Assembly: GCA_030490835.1 (NCBI GenBank)
Contig: CM059973.1
Coordinates: 83,033,221 to 83,097,220, forward strand
Reading direction: 5' to 3'
Origin: Annona cherimola
Lineage: Eukaryota > Streptophyta > Magnoliopsida > Magnoliales > Annonaceae
Length of the DNA: 64,000 nucleotides
Below the pieces are notes generated by a model. The model did not search any database. It had not been told where the DNA came from and was given only the letters and a program-made list of their open reading frames with translations. Made by a program: the position numbers and the translations under genes. Positions 48,157-58,701 of this stretch are shown piece after piece. Each line of letters starts with the position of its first letter. Within the stretch, counting starts at the first letter, position 1.

Positions 48157-48455
48157 CTGATGTGACAGGTGCTGAAAAAGTACTGACAAGACCACTGACA
48201 TGACATAAAGGTGCCGACAAGACCACTGACATGACATAAAGGTGCTGACAAGACAATTGACATGACATAAAGGTGCTGATAAGACCACTGACATGACATA
48301 AAGGTGCTGACAAGACCATTGATGTGACATAAAACTTATATGACTTGGAACTGTTGACGCAAGAAGTACGGAAAAGGCGCTGAAATGACCGTTGATGTGA
48401 CAAAACGGCGCTGACAAGACCAGTACGAAAAAAGGCACTGACGTGACATAAAGGT
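48157..48455 (+). repeat. Tandem array 2 in the LTR element, period 31 bp
   Basis: The unit is close to GTGCTGACAAGACCACTGAC followed by ATGACATAAAG. The five central copies are well kept; outer copies are degenerate. Minus-strand frames of 102 and 124 codons across it encode a repeated LSAPLCHV-type peptide and are artefacts. Confidence 0.9.
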
Positions 48456-48599
48456 CCAGCAACGTCCAAAAGCATCACGGCAGTAAGCTAGCGATAGATT
48501 TTCAAGTTCGAAGATGATTAATCAACCTTTCTACCCTTGGTTCTGAAATCGGGGGGCATCATATCATGTTTCCATAATTTTACTTTAACTTCCTACTTA

Positions 48600-49002
48600 A
48601 AAAAAAAAGTTTAAAAAATGAATTCATTTGGAAAATTGAACCGAAGGTGCTTTAAAATAAGTAGGTTAGGGCTTGATAGGAACTAAACAATCGAATCAAA
48701 TCAACCCGAGTTTCACCCCAGTTTTTTGTATATATTTTTAAAATTTAAAAGTCAACCATTTTCACTTGTATTTGACTTTAAATGGCAATGAAAATGATTA
48801 ATTCTTTAAATTAAAAAAATATACAAATCCAAAAAAATAAATTGTAGTATATATACTAAATATATCTGGGTTCACATAAAATAAAAAATTTAAAAAAGAT
48901 ATTGTATCAAGGCTCGATGATGGATACACTAGGCATATTGAATTATTTGCCATGCCGGAAAAGCCCCTAGTAAAGTGAAACGCGCTAAGGAATGATGGGC
49001 GA
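48600..49002. other. Intergenic, AT-rich
   Basis: Decayed MITE-like text (ATACTAAATATATCTGGGTT). No gene seen. Confidence 0.4.
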
Positions 49003-49352
49003 CCGACTGCCTCAATGCACTAAGGTGGATTTTACTTTTTTTATTTTTTAAATTTTTTTTATATAACTGTTAATTTAGGTGTATTTAAGATACGTATCAA
49101 ATTTTATCATTTTTGGAGACTTTTAGATATTTTTTGATTTTTTAAAATAGTAACATTTTTTAAATTTATGAATTACGAAAATGCCACAGATTTCAAAAAA
49201 TCGAAAAAATCTAAAAGTATTCAAAAATGGTAAAAAATTGATACACGTGTTAAATACACATAGTTTAATTGTTATATAAATTTTTTTTTTTAAAAAAAGT
49301 AAAATGCACCCTGGTGCAGCGAAGCTCAGTGCGTCCGGGTGCACTAGATAAA
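49003..49352. repeat. Family A palindromic MITE
   Basis: Begins near CAATGCACTAAGGTGG and ends with GCACCCTGGTGCAGCGAAGC. The interior has TATCATTTTTGGAGACTTTT and its complement. Confidence 0.65.
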
Positions 49353-49359
49353 GGCAAGG

Positions 49360-50434
49360 ATGATTTAAAAGGAAATCTGACATGCGCAATGACTCCTTGC
49401 TAACTTTGCTAAATTAAAATATATGCGCATTTAGGACCTAATTGTTTCAATGAGAATGGAAATGATCACTAATGGGAAATATAATAGATATGACAGAGAT
49501 AAACTGAAAATAAAATAAAAACAGAATACGAGAAAATGATTAGAATATAAAGGTAAAAATGAAAAAAAAAAAGAATAGTTGGATAATAATTAAATAGATT
49601 TTTTGATATTTTCATTCCTCAGTTCCATTCTCTTCATTTGGTGCCGGTAATAGAAATAAATTCAGGGAAATCTTTGATGTTTGTGCTTACCGAGAGGGTG
49701 AAATTCAAATTTAATTCTATAATTTTGTTTAACAATATTTCTTTCATCATGATGCCAAAAATATTTCAATCAGAATCTAAGCGGGCCGCACCTGCTTTAA
49801 AATATGAATAATCATGTATAAAATTCAAAAAAAATTTATATTGATTCACTGATGCCTCAAACCATTTTCATAAGTAAAAAAAAAAAAAAATGTTTTAGAT
49901 GATACAGATGTTGAATTAACAGCTTTGAATTTTTTTGATGAAAAAATTTAAGGGTTAATTTCTTCCATGCAATGGCGCTGGGGAAATAGGCCCTTATCAC
50001 TCTCAACGCTACCCATTGGAATTACTCTTATGGAAGATCGATGGCGGGATCCAGAGCGTATAGGCAATATTTGATCTTTCCAGCGGCATCCCACCGCTGC
50101 AATGACTTCAATTTTATCTGGACTTTTACCGATAAAATACAAACGTTCATTGATTTTATCGATCTGGAGGGCAACAGCATAAAATCGTTTTACCGTTTTA
50201 TCAGCCGCACTGGATAATACGACATGACCAACGCTGCTACTCCTAGACAACACTGCGTCTGCACGTCAGCCACCGCCAACCGTTCTCAAACGCCTCCTGA
50301 ACGTAGCTAGTGGACGTCAGCCCCCATCAATCGTTCTCGGTGTATAAGTGTCAACATCGGAGTATTAATTTCGCTGTCGCCCATAAAACAGAGACAGTGA
50401 TCAGCTCTGCGTCGCTCTACGCTACAGGAGCAAA
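49360..50434. other. Intergenic; unassigned 101-codon minus-strand frame
   Basis: The frame 50253-49948 includes KTVKRFYAVALQIDKINERL and YFIGKSPDKIEVIAAVGCRW. The composition is protein-like and GC is locally raised, but I recognise no family and see no splice or promoter support. It may be a decayed gene piece. Confidence 0.3.
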
Positions 50435-51449
50435 GGCGCGAGCAGTAAAACGGTAAAACCCCCGTCTCAATTAGTGGTGCAACTTGGTACCGGGTCGGCC
50501 CGAACCCGACCCGACCCAAAACCAAAAAAATGGATTTTATTTTTAAGATTTTTTCCAAAGTAGACCCGGTTTTAACCCGACCCGTAGAAACCCGAAACCA
50601 AACCTAAGTTCACACCAAAACCCGACCCGGTCCGAACCCGGTGTAATTTATATAAGTTTTTTATAAATTATACATGTTTTTTTGTAATATTAATATATAG
50701 GTGGCCAGTGTATCAATAGATTGGAATGTTGAACCATTATACTTAGTGTATTTAGATTTAGTTGCTTTGAATAACTGTTATGTGGATTATGTTTGAATTT
50801 AAGTTGGCATGATAAATCTATTTTATATCATACTTTCTGTTAGTATGAGAAATCTGTTAGTTTGAATTTCATATTGTAGTATAAATTTGATTCATATTTT
50901 AAGTTTATTGGTATGACAAGTGGTCAATTTCTATTTTTGCAATTTGTATGATCATGTTTAGTTTCAACTACAATAGTTTGTATGATATGTTCATTTTCTA
51001 TTTGCTAAACTTGAGTCATTTTCATTAGCTATTAAATAGAAATGACCAACTAGTCATAAGACTAACTAATTTGCGATTTATTTGTGTCTATAGGGTGTTG
51101 AAAAATTGCTTGCAGAGTTTATTTAAAGAATATTGCAGAATTCAGCATGATGTTGTAGAATTCTTTGAAAGGATGTTGCAAAATTTAGCGTGAGGCTTGA
51201 CTTCATAAACACAGGTATGTATATTCCAATAATTTTCTTTTAGATTATAATTAAATTTGAAAAATTTTTTTAGTAACCCGAATTCTAACCCGAAACCAAA
51301 CCAAAACCAATGCGAACCCGAATTAAATTCTTAAGGTTTGGGTTTGAGTTTACTCAAACCCGGTTGACTTAGGGTTTGGGTTCACTCCAACCCGGTATAA
51401 CCCGACCCGAATGGCGCGAGCAGTAAAACGGTAAAACCCCCGTCTCAAT
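50435..51449. mobile_element. 941-bp insertion between 37-bp direct repeats
   Basis: The same 37 bases, starting GGCGCGAGCAGTAAAACGGT and ending CCCGTCTCAAT, occur without mismatch at 50435-50471 and 51413-51449. The DNA between has ACCCGACCCG-rich regions at both ends (50490-50640 and 51280-51412), as in the hAT-like element at 18050, and an AT-rich centre. The left end TAGTGGTGCAAC has no obvious partner at the right. The duplication is far longer than any DNA transposon target duplication. Confidence 0.6.
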
Positions 51450-51654
51450 GATACAAACTAGCCACGGATGACGCTTAAGCCGTTTTCGCCTGCTAAGATC
51501 GCTCAATTTCTTAGCAGGGTTCCACTGAGGCAGGAACAAACAACCGACACACTTATAAGTTATCTCCCTCTCTCCTTTATAGCTTTACTTCCAACATAAC
51601 ATTTCTCCTAATAAACTAACCTACGCACGCGTCACCCACGCACGCCTCCTAACT

Positions 51655-52270
51655 TCCCTTTCAACATTACAACTCTTCGAACGACTAACCCACGTACGCC
51701 TCATAGGGCACATTTGTTAATATGCAAGTGTGAAAAATTATGAGATTTAGTTTTCCAAGGTCAACTATTGCTGCATTAATCATACTATTTTTCTTACTTT
51801 TATCCCTAGATTCTAATTATTTTTGTTATAAAAAACTTATATATTTCAGCTATACCTTCTATCATTTCATATCAATCACGCATTTCTTAAAATATTCTTT
51901 TTTTCATTTCCTATCATTTCCCATAATCTCACAATTTTACATATTACCAAATGTCTCTTTCAATATTACAACTCTCCTAACAACTAATCCATGCATGTCT
52001 CTTTGGGCACGTTTATTAATGTGCAAGTGTGGCAAATTATGAGATTTTGTTTGTCAAGGTCAATCATTGCTCCATTAATCACACTATTTTTTTTTCAATT
52101 TTACCCCTAAATTTTAATTATTTTTCCTATCAACTACATACAACAAACTCATTTATTTCATTTATACCCTCTATTATTTCGTATCAATCACAAATTTCTT
52201 AAAATAATCTCTTTTCCATTTCCTATCATTTCCCACAATCTTACAATTTTACACATTATGAAACGTCCAT
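51655..52270. repeat. Tandem pair of a family E MITE, about 300-bp unit
   Basis: Unit starts at about 51655 and 51955 share ACAACTCT(C)C, GGGCAC(G/A)TTT, AAATTATGAGATTT, TTTCCTATCATTTCCC and end text near TTACCAAATGTC. A further copy lies at 63420-63665 with ends GGGGCACGTTTGGTAA and TTACCAAACATCTC. The 100-codon frame at 51740-52042 is AT-rich and not a gene. Confidence 0.65.
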
Positions 52271-53199
52271 TTCAACATTTCAACTCTCCTAACAATTAAC
52301 CTACACATGCCTTTTAGCTTCCTTTTCAACATTACCACTCTCCTAACAACTAACCTACGCAAGCATGACTCAACCCTATTAGTATCACTCAATCAAATGT
52401 TTCCACGCACGCCTCTTTTTCAGATGGAGGACAAGTATTGGAAGGATAAACATTGTTCAAGTTTTATATTACAAGAAAGTACGTAGATTATACTTTATAT
52501 GAAACTGAGATTAGGGAACTATATTCTGCATTGACAAAAAAAAAAAAAAATTCTATAAAGCTAAATAAATTTGTCACGAATAAGTTCTAAAATTTAATTA
52601 TACTTTGAAATATTCTTTAAAATGTAAGAGAGTTATAATAATTTTGAAATTTTGAGGGGAGGCATGCACTAGCCCATCTACTCGTAAGTCCGTCCATGGC
52701 AGTATGTTCCACATCATTAAAACGAATTTTCTTGAACGAAACCGTTATTTTTGCGGCATACATAACGTTTGCCGTCTTTAGTATTATACACAACGAAATG
52801 TAAATTTGGTCGAAGAAGGTGACTTCGTCTCGGATTTTTTCTTGTAGCACGGCAACGTTTCCGAAATGAATGAAGTCCATTTGTCGTTATTACTTTTTTC
52901 TCCTTTGAATTAATCAACGGGTTGATTGTGACATTTAGTTTTTCACGTGTAACCCTTCTATAATCAAATCTTAATTTTTACCCGTTTAATTACATAATGA
53001 TTCATTACGGTTCTTTCAATAAATTAAACTTCAAGACCTATATATCCAACCATAAGCACCATCCATCACCCTTTGTATATACGCTGACGTACACACATCA
53101 ATGTCACCAAACTTAATTTTGTTTGCCAACACGTATCCATCTTAACTCCCCGGCAAGCCTAGCTAGAGGCATGGCCAACGGCACGCAACTAGCTTGGAT

Positions 53200-53208
53200 A
53201 TTTATATC
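53200..53208 (+). promoter_or_regulatory. TATA-like box before the SABATH gene
   Basis: TATTTATAT lies about 90 bp upstream of the chosen ATG. A plausible core promoter; no other element is clear. Confidence 0.35.
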
Positions 53209-53296
53209 TATGCGTTCTTGCAGTCATGTGTCGGCAGCACAGCAAGAGCAAGAGCTATCTTAGAAACGTAGAGAATTTGAGGCGGAGGTGGCATCA

Positions 53297-55470
53297 ATGA
53301 ACTGCGGAGACGGGCCCAACGGCTACGCCCACAACTCCAAGTATCAGGTTCGTCGCCATTTCTCGTGCTTAATCTGAGGAGACTGCATATCGAGGTGATG
53401 ATGATATATCCACGCATCCCACGCATCAATACAAATCAACCTTCACTGTACTGTAGGATTGAATATTCAGCTAGTTATGATCTATCATCTGTTTTGTATG
53501 GGCTTAATTTGTCGTTTTTTACAACTGGAAACTCGATTTTGGAAGTACAGTAGTTTCGCTAGGACGAACCCGTCAGACCTGCTTGCTGGTTATAAGTAAA
53601 TATTATTTATAGAAATAAAAATTAGTATTAGATTTTTTACATTAAATTTTTTTTATTATATTTTAATGAACATTATACTTAGCGAAATTTTGAAATGAAT
53701 GTTCTATTTATTTCTACATAACCTCCCAAATTTTATCTCCTTATTGTATACATTTAAATCAAAACCAGCTAGTCACCCAAGACACAAGCGAGTTAGGCCG
53801 GGTAGTATGGGAGGTATAGTTTAAGAGTGTATTTGGGAATGAATAAAATTTTTGATGAAAAGTTTTATAGAGTAAAAGGTGTAAAATAATATGATATGAT
53901 AAGGAGTAAAGAGGATAAAGTTAAAATAGATAAGTTTGTTGTATGAGTAGTTGTATAGAAATGATTGAAAAGTAGAAAATTACATAAAAAAATATAAAGA
54001 AATAATTAAAAATAAAATAGTTATAGAGAGTGAAAATTTTAACTTAACATGCTTTACACATTGCCAAACTCACCCTAATGTTAGATACTCATGTACTCCT
54101 CTAGAGATGTCCTCCATCTCATGTTTGGTCATCCAAGTGGTAGGTAATATGATTAAAAAAAAAAAGCCAAACCAACCATATTGTTCACTTTTATAGTTTT
54201 TAATTATATGTGTGAAATTTTTTTATAATGAATACTGGTGTTGATTAATTAAAGATATATATCATTATCAAAAAATTAAAGATATATAACTACCTTTCAT
54301 CTGTTTAAGGAATATTAATTTCCGAATGCAGAGGGATGGTGTGGAGCAAGTGAAGGCCTTGATCAGCGAGCTCATCTCCAAGACACTGCCAATACAGCTA
54401 GGGCATTCGAATGTAACGTCCACCAATCACATCATCTTCCGCGTTGCTGATCTTGGATGCTCCATCGGCTCTAACACCATTAAAGCTCTTCAAATCATAC
54501 TCGAAGCAGTGGAGAACAAGTATAAGTCCGGCAGCAATGGCCTAATTGCCAACTCCCACCACCTCCCGGAATTCCAACTCTTCTTTAATGATAACGTCTC
54601 AAACGACTTCAACGCGCTCTTCAGATCCCTTCCCTTGGACCGACGCTACTTCGTTGCCGGCGTGCCCGGAACATTCCACGGCCGTCTCTTTCCAAAAGCA
54701 ACCATTGACATCATCCACTCCTCATTTGCTCTGCATTGGCTGTCGAAGGTGCCAGAAGAGGTGCTTGATCGGAAGTCCGATGCGTGGAATGGAGGTCGGA
54801 TTTTCTACGCAGATGAGGGTGCAAAAGAGGCTGTGATGGAGGCCTACTTCGCGCAGTTTAGCAAGGACATGGAGTGCTTTCTCAGTGCAAGGGCCATAGA
54901 GATGGTCGATCAAGGGCTGTTGTTCCTCCTCTTTCCAGGCGGTAGAAATGAGATCCACCCATCTAAGTCCACCCTCGAGGTTGGTTTGAGCTCTTTGGGA
55001 TCGTGCCTTAACGACATGGCTAAGAAGGTTTAGATATTCATCCCTAGCTCCTTTCTCACCTAGAAATTTACTTGCTCCTTTCTCAACTAGAAATTAAGTG
55101 CTGTGTAATTCATTTCCAGGGTATTTTCGATCAAGACAAGGTGGATACTTTCAACTTGCCATTCTACATTCCATCCTCGCAGGAAGTGAAGAATATTGTG
55201 GAGAAAAATGGACGTTTCAGCATTGAGATGCTGCAAGTAGTGGCCCACCCATCATCGTTCGACCACGCAGACTATCCTCGGTTTCTGAGTCTCCATATTC
55301 GCGCCGCGCTGGAAGGGATCATCAGCAAACACTTCGGGGATCACATCATCGATGATCTCTTCGAAAGGTATACCGCTAAACTGGAAAAGCTTTTCAATGA
55401 TAGTAAGGCACCTAGGGCAAGTGATCTGCAGCTGCAAGAACTGTTTCTGCTTCTCAAGTGCACTAGCTAG
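53297..55470 (+). CDS. SABATH family SAM-dependent carboxyl methyltransferase, 3 exons, 365 aa
   Basis: SABATH enzymes methylate carboxyl groups of small metabolites (salicylate, jasmonate, IAA, loganate and others). Exons: 53297-53347, 54332-55027, 55120-55470; all phase 0, GT-AG. Exon 1 gives the family opening NCGDGPNGYAHNSKYQ. SAM-binding motif DLGCSIGSNT is at residues 57-66, LFFND at 100-104, GVPGTFHGRLFP at 127-138, and the substrate-pocket motif SSFALHWLSKVP at 147-158. YFAQFSKDMECFLSARA and LGSCLNDMAKK follow, then a third exon with DKVDTFNLPFYIPS and AALEGIISKHFG. The pattern resembles Arabidopsis At5g38020/At5g37970-type members more than the salicylate or jasmonate enzymes; the substrate is not predictable here. 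Length is normal and the frame intact. The N-terminal Met lies about eight residues later than in many relatives. Confidence 0.9.
53825..54075. mobile_element. Family B Tourist-like MITE in intron 1 of the SABATH gene
   Basis: 251 bp, starting GAGTGTATTTGGGAATG and ending ATTGCCAAACTCACCC, flanked by TAA at 53822-53824 and 54076-54078. It accounts for a quarter of the 984-bp intron. Confidence 0.8.
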
Positions 55471-55479
55471 CTAGCTACT

Positions 55480-57712
55480 TGTCTACGCGCGTGGATAAAG
55501 CGACCGAATTAATGATTTGGGCGTGTGACTCTGCCTTGTGGAGTATTTGCTGAAGTTGGTGTTCGGCCTTGGATTTCTTATTCATGGCGATCGAGCTGCA
55601 CTGGTGTTAGTTATATATTTTTACTAGTAACTAAATAATAGTATTACATCAGAAAAATAATAATAGTAGTAGGAATAAGGGTTTGTTTTGCCATACTCAA
55701 AATGCATGTAGTAGTGTTTGGATTGATTTTAAAAACCTGTTTTGACCAAGTTCTAAGCGTAAGAGTGAAAAACGTGCGCGGTTTTTGGAGGAAGCCGGAA
55801 TTCTTGGCTTCTTTAAAAGGTGATGTACTTTAAACTTTTGCTTTTAAAAATGACCTTAGCCAAACAAAGCCTAAGTGGATCCCCAAAATTAAATAACCAT
55901 AACAGATTATTGGCTTCTTGCATTTACAAAAGAATGACAAGAGAAAAAAATCTTATTGGACCTCGTATCTGTTTGGCATACTTCAAACAGAAAAACAACT
56001 AAAAACTATTGCTACAACTCAACTTAGAATTCTTCTTGCCGAAATAAATACTTGTATTGCTTGAATTACACTGTGTCTAATGGCAATTCCAACTTTGACT
56101 CCACTTTAGCTGTAAGAAAGAAACACTGGCCAACTTCACCTCCATTTCTAATGTAACTAGCCCACTTGAGTCTAGCTAATTCCTTCAATTAAAATACCAT
56201 CCATAGTTTTTCATTCTTGCTGAATCAAAATAATCATAAAACCACATAAATCTGCTTCAAACCATTGGCAGCTGTGCAATGGGAATAATCACCTAAAATA
56301 GAACAGCACAAAAGAAATGATCACTTCATTTCAAATAAACCTGATGAACTATGGTCAAACACATAAAAAGATCATCCACACAACTATTAGATGACAAGGA
56401 TATGATGGAAGATTAGAGAATAAAACCACAAAACATCTCACAGGTAATCTTGAAACTGAAAATGACTCATTCATCTGCAATTCGGCCGGCATATACACAT
56501 CAAAACACATTATCTATATGGGCCATTTTGGACAAAACATAGAGCACAAATGATATAATAACTAATTTAGAAAATTTCGATTCATTAAAACTAATAAAGA
56601 TTATACCCACGTTAGCATTGTCCTCGAGTTCAAGTTCTAACAAAACAAATAGACACATAGACATGAGATATTAACGTCACTTGAGCTTGAATTTAACTAA
56701 TAGGGAGCATAGGGTCACCACTTGAAGTATTAAGTGGTTGACATGAGTATGTATCGAGTATCTATGGGTTAACCGTCCAGCGTCTGTGTTGATGCGTTTG
56801 TTTCATTTGCCCCTCCCCTAAAATTCACCTCTATTAGTTATCTAGTCATCTAACATAAATGACATGATTAAAAAATATCCATAGTAGGAATTTCTTTCCC
56901 TAATATGACCCAAATACACTTCAAGTCACTAACCATCTAATTAATAACTATCATCCTCGGAAAAGGATCACAAAGATTAGGTAATCAAAATTCCACTTAA
57001 TTTCTTCATGGTCATTTAACTAAGGCTATTCCATCATCTATAGTTTGGCACAATTTTTTTTTTCTGCTGTAAACTATTTCACATGTGTGCTAAGAATATT
57101 TGTAAATAGAAATAGTGAATCTGCACAATACATAACATCCCCTAATAATTATGTGCACATGGCGTCGCTGGAGGTGGAAGAAATAATTAATGCATCTATG
57201 TACTTTTAATTTGCTTCTATGCTTCACCAGCGGAGGAGTAGGAAGAAAATAGTAAGAAATTGCTGGTTGCGAGAATAGAAACTAGTCTCCCCAAGTATAA
57301 GCATCTCTTCACCATCGTCACCCAAACAAAATATGAGGATTCAAGGATTTCAATTTAAAGAAAGATGACGAGAGAGCAGGAGAGAGGATTTATAGATTTA
57401 TCATCATACAATGGAGAGAGGCAGGCAGCGGTAGACACGTCGGGAGCAAGGGAAATAGGTGTAGATAATCGAAGGTGGAGGCACCTATGGGAGCGAGAAT
57501 CTCTAAAGGCGGAGGGGAATGGGAAGGGGGCCTATGCATATCTCCTATTTGGTTTTTTATTTTTATTTTTAAACCTAATAGAAATGGATTTGTTACTCGG
57601 CGTCCCCCATCGAATCCAACAGACAGGTTTCCACCCGCCCGATCGAACAGTTGTTTTTGTAACCTCATGAAAGGCCGTACATGCGCTTAACTCCAACAAA
57701 TTGCGATTCATT
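55480..57712. other. Intergenic, downstream of the SABATH gene
   Basis: No gene supported. A short MITE-like inverted stretch (GTGTTTGGATTGATTTTAAA ... AGCCAAACAAAGCC) lies at about 55712-55873. Frames near 57365-57750 overlap on both strands and look like chance frames in a GA-rich stretch. Confidence 0.45.
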
Positions 57713-57713
57713 A

Positions 57714-58520
57714 AATACACCAACATTTGATCATAGTTATAAATATGCAAGATTCTATTAGCCTGGGTGAAGTATGACTTACCCGTGCTAATAAACTTAT
57801 TTATTATTTATTTTTCTGCTTTCTTTCATAAATTTATTAATCCGGATGTATTTAATATATAAATCAAGTATTACCATTTTTGAATATATTTTTATATTTT
57901 TAAACATATGATATTTTAGCTATTTTTAATAGGCTAAATTACCAAAATAACCCCATATTTGATAATATAAAAGATATATGCATATTCAAAAATAGTAAAA
58001 ACTAGGTTTGTATATTAAATACATTTAAATTAATAAGTTTATGAAAAGCAAAGAAATTTTTAAATAGATTTTTCGGAGTGAATTAAGCAAGTAAATATAC
58101 CAACATTTGATCATAGTTATAAATAGGCATGATTCTATTAGCCTGGGCTAAGTAATGACTTACTTAACCCATGCTAATTGACTTATTTATTATTTATTTT
58201 TCTGCTTTTTCTTTTATAAATTTTTAAATCTGAATATATCTAATATATAAATCAATTATTACCATTTTTTGATTTTTTATATTTTTAAACATAAGATATT
58301 TTAGCTATTTTTAATAATTAAAATTACTAAAATAACCCTATATTTGATAATATAAAAGATATACACATATCCAAAAATAGTAAAAATTAGATTTGTATAT
58401 TGAATACATCTAGTTTAATAAGTTTATGAAAAAATAAAGAAGTTTTTAAATAGATTTTTTTGAAGTGAATTAAGTAAGTCATTATTACTTAGCCTGAACT
58501 AACTTGACGTACTTTAATTA
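57714..58520. repeat. Two tandem copies of a family F MITE with flanks, about 380-bp unit
   Basis: Each unit opens with ACATTTGATCATAGTTATAA, then GATTCTATTAGCCTGGG, and holds TTATTTATTATTTATTTTTC. The unit therefore includes non-MITE flank, so this is a segmental tandem duplication, not two insertions. Confidence 0.65.
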
Positions 58521-58701
58521 TAAATATGCCTATATAATTTTAGAAATTACAAATAATCCCAGATATTTTATCATTATTTGCATGTGTACTCATGATGCCC
58601 TTTTTTGTCACCATGGAGTGTGCTTCTGTTAATATTATTCTTATGTATTTTAATATTGATGAAAATATCCTTACTACAAAATATATTAACTCAAATAAAA
58701 T

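Larger units (their letters stand above)
46184..48560 (+). mobile_element. Deleted Ty3/gypsy-type LTR element: 5' LTR, primer site, non-coding interior, no 3' LTR
   Basis: The 5' LTR at 46184-47369 is followed by a primer-binding site, about 350 bp of leader, two tandem arrays and a purine-rich GGGGGG tract near 48551. No gag, protease, reverse transcriptase or integrase frame is present, and no second LTR follows. Tat/Ogre-lineage elements are known to carry tandem repeats next to their 3' LTR, so loss of gag-pol between leader and 3' region is the simplest reading. A non-autonomous family is the alternative. Confidence 0.7.

Noticed and set aside
48104..48478. 102- and 124-codon minus-strand frames with repeated LSAPLCHV-like text
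   Set aside because: They are translations of a 31-bp tandem array; the apparent repeat protein is an artefact.
48585..48589. TTAAC as the partner of TTAAC at 46179-46183, a possible target duplication for the whole LTR element
   Set aside because: The sequence before 48585 does not end in an LTR or in CA, and a 5-mer this AT-rich is expected by chance.
49948..50253. 101-codon minus-strand frame as a gene
   Set aside because: Protein-like composition but no family recognised and no exon structure; kept only as a note in the intergenic entry.
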